From: Paenibacillus silviterrae
GTDB taxonomy: Bacteria; Bacillota; Bacilli; Paenibacillales; NBRC-103111
Reading direction: 5' to 3'
DNA: 64,000 nucleotides
Assembly: GCF_030167925.1 (NCBI RefSeq)
Contig: NZ_JASKUT010000002.1
Location: 2,108,001-2,172,000 of the forward strand
Both the position numbers and the translations under genes were made by a program. Every line of letters begins with the position of its first letter. Positions within the stretch are counted from its first letter, which is position 1. The notes below the pieces were generated by a model, which was not told the origin of the DNA, searched no databases, and saw nothing but the letters and a program-made list of their open reading frames with translations. Below are positions 43,578 through 52,462 of this stretch, piece by piece.

Positions 43578-45389
43578 ATGAGTATACCGATTTTGATGGA
43601 ACTGCAGCAGGAGGTCCGGCGGCTGCTGATTGCGGGCAGCGGAATGGCGACGGAAGATATGCGTTTGAGCAAATTGCTTCCGCACCTCGAGAAGCTTGGC
43701 GCATCGGCTCCGATCCTTCAGCGCATCGCGGAGGCGGTTAGCGACGTAATACGGACAGAACCCGGGGGAACGGCGGCAAAGCTGCTCGAGCTGAACATGC
43801 TGGTGCAATCCGTAATGTACACACAGGGTACTACCGAAACCAAAGAGGAATGCCTCCCGATGGAAGGGACTGCCATCTCCCTGAGCACGTCAATTCCCTA
43901 TCGCAAGCTGCAGCCGCTGATCGAGGCGTTAACGCAAAAGGGCCAAGGGCGAATGGAGCAGCTGAGGCAGGCTTACGAGGAGCAGCTGTTCCACGACCTT
44001 CGCGTTATCCCGGCCGCGGTAGCAGCGCTGGATGACAGCTACTCGGAGATACCCGAATTTCTTCAGAGGCAGGTCATCCCGGCCTACGGTGCCGAAGCGG
44101 TGCCTGCGCTGCGCCGGCAGCTGCGACTGGACGGCGGCAAAGGAGACGCACGAAGACTGGAGCTGCTTCACCGTTTGCTTCCGTCCCCGGACACGGAGCT
44201 TCTTCTCCTCGCGGCCACTACGGGCTCGACAGAGGTTCGTGCCTCTGCCATCGAGCTGCTCGGAGATGATCCCGGGCAGGAGGCATTTTTACTTGAGCAG
44301 GCGGAAGATAAGAAGAAAGAGATCCGCAGGGCGTCCTTCTCCGCACTATCCCGGCTTGGTACCGCAGCGGCGATTGATCGCCTGTACCGGGCGCTTACAG
44401 GAAAGGATCGGGACATCGCCGTCGAACCCGTTCGACTGTGTCAGGCGAAGGAGCTGACACATTCTATAATTGCGAATACGGAGCATGCATTGGATTGCAT
44501 CGTCCGGCGAACGGAGCTTAAGGAATCGGTGCAGCAGCTGCTTGCGAATCTTGAGAGCCTGCAAGACAAACGGACCCCGGAGGTTGCCGGACTGCTGCAG
44601 CGGCTGTTGTCTACGCCGCAGTTTATTGCACCCGAAACGGAAGCGGCGCAGGAAGCGGCTGTGGAGCTCTTGCTGGAGCTTGATATGCCTGAGGCAGACT
44701 CCTTTGCAATCACGCTGCAGGATGCCTACCAGCGCAAATTTATCGGGTACAGCTTCAAAGCGGCCGTGAAGCTCATGCCGCCGGAGGACGTGTATGAGCG
44801 GTACAGTTCTTTGCTGAAGGATAAGAAACGGCCTTGGGCCAAAGAACTGATTCGTTCGATGCACGAATTAACACGGCCGTTAGATTGGAATTACGCGACG
44901 GAGGCTGCTGCCGGCGAATTGGTTCGCCGTTGGGATCCGCGATGGATCCATCTGTTTGCCTCCCTAGACGAAGAGGAGCTTGTATGCCGTCTGGTTACCG
45001 GTCCGGATCGGAGCATTGCCGATTACTTGCTGAAAAAATGCGAAGGCGCCTCCGGATTAAACAAGGGAAATACGGCGGCTATGCTGCTGGCGCTCACCGC
45101 CATGAAGGCTCCGGAAGCTCCGGAGCTTGTGATGCGGGCCTTGGAAAAGGGCGGGGGCAGACAGCTGTATTATTTGGACCGGACCCAGCAGCTGCTTCTG
45201 ACTTCGCTTCCGAAGTCTTGTTCCGATCGATTGAAGCCATTTGCCGAAACGGTGACTTATCAAACGATGAAAGACCAACTGCTCGAAATCGCGGAAGCGA
45301 TAGCGGCCAAACCGGAGTCAGCCGACGACGGGGAACCAATACAGAAGGGACAGGGATTATGGGGATGGATCAAAAGCACAATGTCGTAA
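43578..45389 (+). CDS. HEAT-repeat-like helical protein of MoxR-VWA operon
   Basis: A 603-residue all-helical protein. Repeats of HEAT type are seen around residues 175-280, for example TGSTEVRASAIELLGDDPGQ and KKKEIRRASFSALSRLGTAAA. Position between the SWIM and MoxR genes, and size, correspond to the DUF5691-like proteins that I recall in the same cluster of actinobacteria; that match is unverified. It probably serves as a scaffold. An AGGAGACG site precedes the ATG, 29 bases after the SWIM gene, and its last 31 bases overlap the MoxR gene. Confidence 0.82.
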   Translation: MSIPILMELQQEVRRLLIAGSGMATEDMRLSKLLPHLEKLGASAPILQRIAEAVSDVIRTEPGGTAAKLLELNMLVQSVMYTQGTTETKEECLPMEGTAISLSTSIPYRKLQPLIEALTQKGQGRMEQLRQAYEEQLFHDLRVIPAAVAALDDSYSEIPEFLQRQVIPAYGAEAVPALRRQLRLDGGKGDARRLELLHRLLPSPDTELLLLAATTGSTEVRASAIELLGDDPGQEAFLLEQAEDKKKEIRRASFSALSRLGTAAAIDRLYRALTGKDRDIAVEPVRLCQAKELTHSIIANTEHALDCIVRRTELKESVQQLLANLESLQDKRTPEVAGLLQRLLSTPQFIAPETEAAQEAAVELLLELDMPEADSFAITLQDAYQRKFIGYSFKAAVKLMPPEDVYERYSSLLKDKKRPWAKELIRSMHELTRPLDWNYATEAAAGELVRRWDPRWIHLFASLDEEELVCRLVTGPDRSIADYLLKKCEGASGLNKGNTAAMLLALTAMKAPEAPELVMRALEKGGGRQLYYLDRTQQLLLTSLPKSCSDRLKPFAETVTYQTMKDQLLEIAEAIAAKPESADDGEPIQKGQGLWGWIKSTMS

Positions 45390-46456
45390 GAATGCCCTCC
45401 GAGCGTTTGTATCTTGAAGAATTGGAGGTTCTAAAAAGCGCGGACCGCGAAGCGAAGCCGGCCGGCTGGCAGCTGTCGCCCAAAGCCGTACTGACCTTTC
45501 TCGTCGGCGGTGAGGTGAAGGGAATGCCTATTACACCGAAGTACATCGGCAACAAGCGGCTGGTGGAAATGGCCATCGCCACACTGCTGACGGACCGTGC
45601 CCTGATGCTGATCGGAGAACCGGGGACAGCGAAGTCGTGGCTGTCGGAGAATTTGACGGCCGCCATTGACGGCGACTCGTCCAAGGTGATTCAGGGAACG
45701 GCCGGTACCAGCGAAGAACACATCCGTTATTCCTGGAACTACGCGATGCTCCTCGCACAAGGTCCGTCCGACCAGGCGTTGATCAAGAGTCCGATCTTCC
45801 GCGCGATGGAAACGGGAGGCATCGCCCGCTTCGAGGAAATCTCGCGCTGCGCCTCCGAGGTGCAGGATGCGCTGATCTCCATCCTGTCGGAGAAGACGAT
45901 CTCCATTCCCGAGCTCGGCAGAGAAGTATCGGCGGCGCGCGGCTTCTCCGTCATCGCTACGGCCAACACCCGCGACCGCGGCGTGAATGAAATGTCCGCC
46001 GCATTGAAGCGGCGCTTCAACATCATCGTTCTTCCGGCGCCGTCGGATATCGAGACCGAGGTGGATATCGTCCGCAAGCGGGTCGCCGAAATATCCGCGA
46101 GCTACGAGCTCCAGGCGGAGCTGCCGGAGGACGAAGCGGTGCGGAAGGTCGTCACCATCTTCCGTGAGCTGCGCAGCGGGATGACGCTTGACGGCAAGGA
46201 GAAGGTAAAGGCGCCGAGCGGCGTCATTTCTACAGCGGAAGCCATCTCGCTCTTAACGGGCAGTATGGCGCTCGCGGGAAGCTTCGGCAGCGGACGGATT
46301 CAGGAAGAGGATATCGCCGCGGGACTGCAAGGGGCGATCGTGAAGGATGAAGAGAAGGACCGCCTGGTCTGGAAGGAATACTTGGAAAACGTGATGAAAA
46401 AGCGGGGTTCGACATGGAGAAATCTGTACTATGCGTGCTCGGAGATGAACAACTAG
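45359..46456 (+). CDS. MoxR-type AAA+ ATPase
   Basis: A 365-residue AAA+ protein of the MoxR/CbbQ branch. Walker A is GEPGTAKSW (86-94). The Walker B position reads IARFEEISR, with E-E in place of the usual D-E. Sensor 1 is TANTRDRG with N203, and the arginine finger lies in LKRRFN (R218/R219). MoxR ATPases act with VWA partners as chaperone-like machines that remodel or insert metal into target proteins. The start ATG at 45359 lies inside the HEAT-gene end (31-base overlap) and is preceded by AGGGACAGGG; the longer frame upstream is a shadow. The gene overlaps the DUF5682 gene by 43 bases. Confidence 0.92.
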   Translation: MGMDQKHNVVRMPSERLYLEELEVLKSADREAKPAGWQLSPKAVLTFLVGGEVKGMPITPKYIGNKRLVEMAIATLLTDRALMLIGEPGTAKSWLSENLTAAIDGDSSKVIQGTAGTSEEHIRYSWNYAMLLAQGPSDQALIKSPIFRAMETGGIARFEEISRCASEVQDALISILSEKTISIPELGREVSAARGFSVIATANTRDRGVNEMSAALKRRFNIIVLPAPSDIETEVDIVRKRVAEISASYELQAELPEDEAVRKVVTIFRELRSGMTLDGKEKVKAPSGVISTAEAISLLTGSMALAGSFGSGRIQEEDIAAGLQGAIVKDEEKDRLVWKEYLENVMKKRGSTWRNLYYACSEMNN

Positions 46457-48795
46457 AGCGTGAAGCGGGGGTTCATGTCTTCGGCATCCGGCATTTGTCC
46501 CCCGGCGGCGCGTACCACCTGCTGTCGTTTTTGGATGAAGTGAGGCCGACGGCCGTGCTCGTGGAAGGCCCCAGCGACGCAAGCGAATGGATCCGGCAGC
46601 TGACCGCACGGGGAGTCGTTCCGCCGATTGCCATTCTGGCCTACACGGACCGGCTGCCGGTCCGAACGCTGCTGTACCCTTATGCGGACTATTCACCGGA
46701 GTACCAGGCCTTCCGCTGGGCGGAGAGAAACGAGGCCCATTCCGAGTTTATCGATCTTCCCTCGACAAACGCGCTCGCTCTCTATGATTTGCGAAGCCGC
46801 AGCGAACGGTCGCGGGATGGAGAAGGAGAAACGTCGGCGGGAAGAGCGAGGGAAAGCTTTCAAACCTATGTCCGCGGTCAGCGATTGTTGTACGAGAAGC
46901 TGGCTGAGCTCGCGGATGAGCCGGATTACGAGGCTTATTGGGAACGGCAATTCGAGCATCAAACGCGCAAAGACGCCTATCGGGAAGCAATAACCGAGTT
47001 TTCGCTGCAGATGCGTGAGCTTACGGAGCCGCAGGAACGGTGCTTTGCCCCTGAGGAAGCGGCCTACAATGACATTCGCGAAGCGTATATGCGGCGGAAA
47101 ATCGCCGCAGCGATCACTGCCGGCCACCGTCCGGAGCGAATCGTTGTCGTCACGGGCGCTCATCATGCTTCCGCGCTTACCTTGCGGCTTCCGGCTATGT
47201 CTGACAAGGAGCTGAAGGGGCTTCCCAAGACAACGACGAAGCTTACCCTGATGCCTTATTCCTATTACAAGCTGTCCTCGCATTCGGGCTACGGGGCGGG
47301 GAATCAGGCACCGGCTTATTTCGGACTATTCTGGGAGTGCCTTCAGCAGGGCGATTTGAATAGACTCCCTTCGTTGTATTTATCCAAGGTGGTTTCCTAT
47401 CTTCGGGAACAGGGGACGTTCCGCTCCACGGCATCGCTCATTGAAGGTGTACGGCTCGCCGAAGCGCTTGCGTCGTTGCACGGCGGAAGCCGCCCTACCT
47501 GGAAAGACCTGCGGGATGCCGCCGTCGTATGCCTCGGTTACGGTGAGCTTTCCGTTGTAGCGGAGGCGCTGGCAAGGGCCGATATCGGCACGGCTATCGG
47601 CCACCTGCCTGAGGGCGTCAGCCAGACGCCTGTTCAGGATGACATGAATCGCGAGCTGAAGCGGCTCAAGCTGGAGAAATACAAGTCGGCCGTCGCGGCT
47701 ACGCTGGAGCTGGATTTGCGAGAAAACCGCAGAGTGAAGACCGAGGCAGCCGCTTTTCTGGATTTGCATCGATCTGTTTTTCTTCACCGGCTGGAGCTGC
47801 TGGGAATATCATTTGCCCGGAAGCAGCGCGTGCAACAGGATTCCGCCTCGTGGGCGGAAAGCTGGGTGCTGCAATGGACGCCGGAGGCGGAGATTCAAGC
47901 GGTAGAATCGACGTTGAAAGGAGAAACCGTCGAGCTGGCGGCTGCCTTCGTGCTGAAGGAGCGGCTGGAGAGCTGCCGGGAGCTGGCGGAAGCCTCGCGC
48001 CTGATTCGGCAAGCCTGCGATTGTGAGCTGACCGCGCTGATGGAGCAGGCTAGGTCTGTGCTGCAGGCTCTCGCCGTGGATTCGGGCAGCTTCGAGCAAA
48101 TTGCGGCGGCTGCCTACGAGCTGTCCGTATTTATCCGGTACGGCTCGGTTCGCCGGGTGGATACGGCCTCGCTTGTGCCTTTGCTGGAGCAGCTGTTTCT
48201 TCGGGGCTGCCTTCTGCTGAATGACGCTGCGGCCTGCAACGATGACGCCGCGCACGGCATGGCCAAGTCGATGCAGATAATGCACTTGATTACACAAGAC
48301 GATCATGCTGTCGTCGATGATGCGCTGTGGCGTGTCAAGGTGCGGGAGCTGGCGGAGCGGGACGACCGCAATGCACTGCTGTCGGGGCTTGCCTTCGCCA
48401 TTCTTCTGGAACGGGGCGATTGTCAGGATGAGCAGGTGGCCAGAGAAGTGTCGCGCCGGTTGTCTCCCGGCATTCCCGCGGATGTGGGCGCCGGCTGGTT
48501 CGAGGGCTTGTCGATGCGCAATCGCTATGCGCTGCTCTCCCGATTGTCCTTGTGGGAGCAGCTCGACGCTTATATCGAATCGCTCGAGCCGGAAGCATTC
48601 GGTCGGTCGCTGGTGTTTCTGCGCAGAGCGTTCAGCTCTTTCGAACCACGGGAGAAAGCCTCTGTCGCCGAGATGATGGGGGAGATCTGGGGTGCCGGAG
48701 CCGATGACATCGGAGCGAGGCTGCAGCAGCCGTTGAGTCAGGAAGAGAAGGAGATGCTGGATGAACTCAACCAATTCGATTTTGGAGACTTGTAG
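46414..48795 (+). CDS. DUF5682 family protein (EreA/ChaN/Tiki-like superfamily)
   Basis: A 793-residue protein. The N-terminal about 260 residues carry the superfamily signatures VFGIRHLSPGGAYHLLSFL (G-x-R-H at 24-27), VLVEGPSD (E51) and VVVTGAHHAS (H250 and H251). In related erythromycin-esterase, ChaN and Tiki proteins such His/Glu residues form a metal-dependent hydrolase or haem-binding site. The remaining about 530 residues are helical. It may be the enzymatic effector of the operon, with MoxR and VWA proteins controlling it (inference). It overlaps the MoxR gene by 43 bases and ends 2 bases before the VWA gene. Confidence 0.88.
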   Translation: MEKSVLCVLGDEQLEREAGVHVFGIRHLSPGGAYHLLSFLDEVRPTAVLVEGPSDASEWIRQLTARGVVPPIAILAYTDRLPVRTLLYPYADYSPEYQAFRWAERNEAHSEFIDLPSTNALALYDLRSRSERSRDGEGETSAGRARESFQTYVRGQRLLYEKLAELADEPDYEAYWERQFEHQTRKDAYREAITEFSLQMRELTEPQERCFAPEEAAYNDIREAYMRRKIAAAITAGHRPERIVVVTGAHHASALTLRLPAMSDKELKGLPKTTTKLTLMPYSYYKLSSHSGYGAGNQAPAYFGLFWECLQQGDLNRLPSLYLSKVVSYLREQGTFRSTASLIEGVRLAEALASLHGGSRPTWKDLRDAAVVCLGYGELSVVAEALARADIGTAIGHLPEGVSQTPVQDDMNRELKRLKLEKYKSAVAATLELDLRENRRVKTEAAAFLDLHRSVFLHRLELLGISFARKQRVQQDSASWAESWVLQWTPEAEIQAVESTLKGETVELAAAFVLKERLESCRELAEASRLIRQACDCELTALMEQARSVLQALAVDSGSFEQIAAAAYELSVFIRYGSVRRVDTASLVPLLEQLFLRGCLLLNDAAACNDDAAHGMAKSMQIMHLITQDDHAVVDDALWRVKVRELAERDDRNALLSGLAFAILLERGDCQDEQVAREVSRRLSPGIPADVGAGWFEGLSMRNRYALLSRLSLWEQLDAYIESLEPEAFGRSLVFLRRAFSSFEPREKASVAEMMGEIWGAGADDIGARLQQPLSQEEKEMLDELNQFDFGDL

Positions 48796-48797
48796 CC

Positions 48798-50012
48798 ATG
48801 ACGACACCTAACCCGAATCCGGAGCAAGTAAAACGTTGGCGGCTTATCCTGGGTGCCTCTTCCGAAGAGAAGCTGCAGTCGTACGGCACCGGCGGCGGCA
48901 TTCTCGACGAAGAGGCCGCCATCATGGATGAAGCGCTTGCCGCCATATATGATGAGACGTTCGTATCTGCAAGCGATGCCCGCGGCCAAAGCGGCTCCCG
49001 CAGGGCTGGTCTCGGGCCATCCTCGCCGAAGCTGGCCAAATGGCTGGGAGATATCCGCACCTTTTTCCCTCCGGACATCGTATCGGTCATTCAGTCGGAT
49101 GCGATTGAGCGCAAAGGGCTGAAGCAGCTGTTGTTTGAGCCGGAGCTGCTCTCTCAGGTGAAGCCGGACATTCAGATGGTGGCCACGCTGATGGCGCTCA
49201 AAGGACAAATTCCCGAGAAAACGAAGGAATCCGCGCGGCAGCTGGTGAAGGCTGTGGTGGATGAAATCGTGAAGCGGCTCTCTCAGGAGCTGCAGCGTGC
49301 CGTGACAGGGGCTTTGAACCGAAGGCGGCACTCCCCGCTGCCTTCCTTTACTGGCCTGGATTGGAATACGACGATCCGCAAAAACCTGAGGCACTTCGAT
49401 CAGGAGCGTAAGCTGCTCATTCCCGAGAAGGTGTATTTCTTCGACCGTGCCCGTCGCAGCAAGGAGTGGACGGTCATTCTGGACATCGATCAGAGCGGAT
49501 CGATGGCAGGCTCCGTCATTTATGCGTCGATTGTCGGGTCCATCTTCGCCAGCATGCCCTCACTCGACACCCGGGTCGTGGCGTTCGATACCGAGGTAGT
49601 GGATTTGAGCGAGCAATGTGCGCACGATCCGGTCGATATGCTGTTTGGTATTCAGCTCGGCGGAGGAACGGATATTAACAAGTCCATTGCGTATTGTGAG
49701 CAGTTTATTGCGGAACCTAAGAAAACGCTGTTCCTCCTGGTTTCCGACTTGTATGAGGGAGGCAACCGAACGGAGATGCTGCGCAGGCTGATCGATATGC
49801 ACCAGGCCGGGGTGAAGACGATCTGCTTACTCGCTTTGTCCGACCAGGGCGTGCCTTCGTATGATGAGGCCGTGGCGAAGCGGCTGGCCCAGCAAGGGAT
49901 CCCGTGCTTCGGCTGCTCTCCGGACAAACTGCCGGAGCTGATTGAAGGAGCATTGAAGGGCCACGATCTAGCCGTGATGAGCGACCGATTGGGGAATGGA
50001 AAGCCAACGTAA
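48798..50012 (+). CDS. VWA domain protein, partner of MoxR ATPase
   Basis: A 404-residue protein. The N-terminal about 215 residues are helical; the C-terminal half is a von Willebrand factor A domain with a complete MIDAS metal site: D231-x-S233-x-S235 (DIDQSGSM), T291 (GGGTDI) and D317 (LVSDLYEGG). There is no signal peptide or membrane helix, so it is cytoplasmic, as expected for a MoxR partner that holds substrate through Mg2+. It is the last gene of the operon, starting 2 bases after the DUF5682 stop with a GGAG site, and a hairpin follows. Confidence 0.92.
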   Translation: MTTPNPNPEQVKRWRLILGASSEEKLQSYGTGGGILDEEAAIMDEALAAIYDETFVSASDARGQSGSRRAGLGPSSPKLAKWLGDIRTFFPPDIVSVIQSDAIERKGLKQLLFEPELLSQVKPDIQMVATLMALKGQIPEKTKESARQLVKAVVDEIVKRLSQELQRAVTGALNRRRHSPLPSFTGLDWNTTIRKNLRHFDQERKLLIPEKVYFFDRARRSKEWTVILDIDQSGSMAGSVIYASIVGSIFASMPSLDTRVVAFDTEVVDLSEQCAHDPVDMLFGIQLGGGTDINKSIAYCEQFIAEPKKTLFLLVSDLYEGGNRTEMLRRLIDMHQAGVKTICLLALSDQGVPSYDEAVAKRLAQQGIPCFGCSPDKLPELIEGALKGHDLAVMSDRLGNGKPT

Positions 50013-50020
50013 CCAAAGAA

Positions 50021-50058
50021 GCCCGCCAGGCGATCTCGATCACCGGCGGGCATGCTTC
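50021..50058 (+). terminator. hairpin ending the MoxR-VWA operon
   Basis: GCCCGCC / GGCGGGC stem with a 17-base loop, weak T-rich tail (TTCGTTGTATT). Confidence 0.6.
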
Positions 50059-50232
50059 GTTGTATTCAAATTCCAGGATTCGGCACGCTGTTATCGCATG
50101 AAGAAACTCGAATAGGGAACCTTAGTGAGGCAAGCTGCCAAGCGACTGCCGATGCCGTTGCCGAGAGTTTGTTCTTATTATCCGACTTGCCGGATATACT
50201 TGTAATAACTTACCGTACATAGGAGGCATCTC

Positions 50233-50448
50233 ATGGCGAATGAAAGTAAAGTGACGATCAAAGTGAACGACAACGGATCGCTTCGGGTAACAGGTCCGGT
50301 TGAGCTGGTAGATGCGGAAGGTAACCCGTTCGAGCATAAGGAATCGTTCTCTCTGTGCCGGTGCGGAGCATCGGGCAACAAGCCGTTCTGTGACGGCGCG
50401 CACAAGTCGATCGGCTTCGAAAGCGCACCCAGAGCGCAGAAGGTGTGA
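50233..50448 (+). CDS. CDGSH iron-sulfur domain protein
   Basis: A 71-residue protein with the CDGSH motif ligating a 2Fe-2S cluster: C42, C44, C53 and H57 in LCRCGASGNKPFCDGAHK. Most of the protein is this one domain plus an N-terminal beta strand pair. Such proteins carry labile clusters used in redox sensing or electron or cluster transfer. No membrane anchor is present, so it is cytoplasmic. A strong AGGAGG site precedes the ATG and a terminator follows, so it is monocistronic. Confidence 0.92.
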   Translation: MANESKVTIKVNDNGSLRVTGPVELVDAEGNPFEHKESFSLCRCGASGNKPFCDGAHKSIGFESAPRAQKV

Positions 50449-50468
50449 TGCTTGGCCCCGCAAGCGGC

Positions 50469-50500
50469 AAAACCGGTCTCTGACGAGGCCGTTTTTTTTA
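50469..50500 (+). terminator. Rho-independent terminator of the CDGSH gene
   Basis: AAAACCGGTCTC / GAGGCCGTTTTT stem (one G-T pair) with a TGAC loop and eight T residues. Confidence 0.88.
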
Positions 50501-50581
50501 TATAAGGGATAATAAGAGTGAAAACAGCCTGCCTGCGGACTTCACACTTTTTACTAGCTTTTAAATAGCTTCTAACTATCG

Positions 50582-50655
50582 TATAATAGTAAAATAAATA
50601 TTAAAATGTATAGGGTTAATTGATCCAGAGAAGGCGTTTGACTAGGTCAAGCCTT
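50582..50655 (+). promoter_or_regulatory. promoter and leader hairpin of mqo
   Basis: TATAAT at 50582-50587 is a good -10 element, with a weak -35. In the leader, AAGGC-GT-TTGAC and GTCAA-GCCTT (50631-50655) form a 10-bp stem with a 2-base bulge and TAG loop, 53 bases before the mqo start. There is no T run, so it is not a plain terminator; it could be an RNA element or a protein target. Confidence 0.45.
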
Positions 50656-50708
50656 GGCTGCCGGCTTACTCCTTTTCTGCAAATCTTAGGGTATAAGGAC
50701 GGTTTAAA

Positions 50709-52226
50709 ATGAGTAACAGACAAACTAGAACAGACGTTATCTTAATCGGTGCCGGAATTATGAGCGCGACTTTGGGGTCACTGCTGAAGGAACTAGTGCC
50801 GGACTGGAAAATCACTGTGTTCGAGAAACTCGGGGGCGCAGGAGAGGAAAGCTCTAACGAATGGAATAATGCGGGAACGGGACATGCTTCCCTGTGCGAG
50901 CTTAACTACACTAGCGAAAAACCGGACGGATCCGTCGATATTAGTAAAGCTATTAAGGTTAACGAAGAGTATCAGGTTTCCAAGCAGTTCTGGTCTTATC
51001 TTGTTAACAGCAAGCTGATCCAGAATCCGCGGGACTTTATCGTGCCACTGCCTCATATGAGTTTAGTTCAAGGGGAAAAAAATGTATCGTTTTTGAAAAA
51101 ACGTTTTGAAGCGATGTCCGCCAATCCCCTGTTCCAAGGGATGGAATTTTCCGATTCTCCCGATAAATTAATGGAATGGATTCCGCTTATTATGAAAGAC
51201 CGGGCACTGAATGAACCGATCGCGGCGACCAAAATCGATTCCGGAACGGATGTCAACTTTGGTGCTTTAACGCGTCTATTGTTTGATAACCTAAAGAACA
51301 AGAGCGTTGACATTCGTTTCAAACATCAGGTTGATGATATTAAACGTACCAGCGACGGTTTATGGGAATTGAAGGTACGCAATGTCGACAGCGGTTCTGT
51401 CGAGCGCCATACGTCCAAATTCGTCTTTATCGGCGGCGGCGGCGGAAGCCTCCATTTGCTTCAAAAGTCCGGTATTCCGGAAGGACGGGGTATCGGCGGA
51501 TTCCCGGTAAGCGGCATTTTTATGGTATGTCAGAAGCCGGAGATTGTAGCGCAGCATCATGCCAAGGTTTATGGCAAAGCTCCGGTGGGTGCTCCTCCTA
51601 TGTCGGTTCCGCATCTTGATACAAGGGTGATCGACAAGAAGAAGCTGTTGTTTTTCGGTCCGTTTGCCGGCTTCTCGCCTAAGTTCTTGAAAACCGGCTC
51701 AATGTTTGACTTGATCACTTCCGTCAAGCCGGATAATCTCGTTACGATGTGCGCGGCAGGCTTAAACAACATGTCCTTGACGAAATACTTGATTAAGGAA
51801 GTCATGCAATCGAAGGAGCAACGCATGGAAGCGTTGCGTGAGTTCGTACCGAACGCCAAGAGCGAGGATTGGGATTTAGTGGTAGCGGGCCAGCGTGTCC
51901 AAGTTATTAAAGATACGGCTGCCGGCAAAGGAACGCTTCAATTCGGCACGGAAGTAATCAGTGCTGCTGACGGCTCCATAGCCGCATTGCTCGGCGCTTC
52001 TCCTGGGGCTTCTACCGCTGTCTCCGTCATGCTGGAGGTCATCCAGAAATGCTTCCCTCAGCATATGAAAGCGTGGGAACCGAAGATCAAAGAGATGATT
52101 CCTTCCTTTGGCGTGTCCTTAATCAAGAATCCGGAGCTCATTCATGAAATTCATAACTCAACAGCACGGACGCTTGGCTTAAGCGATAATCAGCCGGTTC
52201 AGACGGCTAACCGGACGGTATCCTAA
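50709..52226 (+). CDS. mqo: malate:quinone oxidoreductase
   Basis: A 505-residue peripheral membrane flavoenzyme that oxidises malate to oxaloacetate and passes electrons to quinone (EC 1.1.5.4), part of the citric acid cycle and respiratory chain. The FAD motif VILIGAGIMSATLGSLLKEL is near the N-terminus. Hallmarks of Mqo follow: EWNNAGTGHASLCELNYT, IGGGGGSLHLLQKSGIPEGR, FPVSGIFMVC and ASPGASTAVSVMLEV near the end. Length is normal for the family and the gene is complete. An AAGGACGG site precedes the ATG. It stands alone between two terminators. Confidence 0.97.
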   Translation: MSNRQTRTDVILIGAGIMSATLGSLLKELVPDWKITVFEKLGGAGEESSNEWNNAGTGHASLCELNYTSEKPDGSVDISKAIKVNEEYQVSKQFWSYLVNSKLIQNPRDFIVPLPHMSLVQGEKNVSFLKKRFEAMSANPLFQGMEFSDSPDKLMEWIPLIMKDRALNEPIAATKIDSGTDVNFGALTRLLFDNLKNKSVDIRFKHQVDDIKRTSDGLWELKVRNVDSGSVERHTSKFVFIGGGGGSLHLLQKSGIPEGRGIGGFPVSGIFMVCQKPEIVAQHHAKVYGKAPVGAPPMSVPHLDTRVIDKKKLLFFGPFAGFSPKFLKTGSMFDLITSVKPDNLVTMCAAGLNNMSLTKYLIKEVMQSKEQRMEALREFVPNAKSEDWDLVVAGQRVQVIKDTAAGKGTLQFGTEVISAADGSIAALLGASPGASTAVSVMLEVIQKCFPQHMKAWEPKIKEMIPSFGVSLIKNPELIHEIHNSTARTLGLSDNQPVQTANRTVS

Positions 52227-52298
52227 CATTACGCAGTCTTGACTGGATAATCAAGCTTTGTCTTACATGATTTCCATAGATGCCGTTATGTATTCAAT

Positions 52299-52332
52299 AA
52301 GGGGTTCGCAGAGATGCGACTCCTTTTTTTTA
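52299..52332 (+). terminator. Rho-independent terminator of mqo
   Basis: AAGGGGTTCGCA / TGCGACTCCTT stem with a GAGA loop and eight T residues. Confidence 0.9.
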
Positions 52333-52462
52333 TAACATTAGAATTTATAAGTTTTGAGCGGAGCTCAGGAAAAAATGCATTTTCCCTTTCTACCTATTGT
52401 AAAACAATGTATAATTAAGTAGATTAACGTCGAATTTTGTTGTTTTATATAGGGGGCGGACC

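Noticed and set aside
44834..45358. N-terminal extension of the MoxR frame into the HEAT gene
   Set aside because: The extension is a read-through of an alternative frame of the HEAT gene; ATG at 45359 with an AGGGACAGGG site gives normal MoxR length.
47809..48807. Minus-strand open frame of 332 codons opposite the DUF5682 gene
   Set aside because: Antisense to a well-supported gene in an operon, no ribosome site, composition typical of a shadow frame.
50600..50708. Possible metabolite riboswitch before mqo
   Set aside because: Only one simple hairpin is visible and none of the conserved cores of known riboswitch classes can be recognised.
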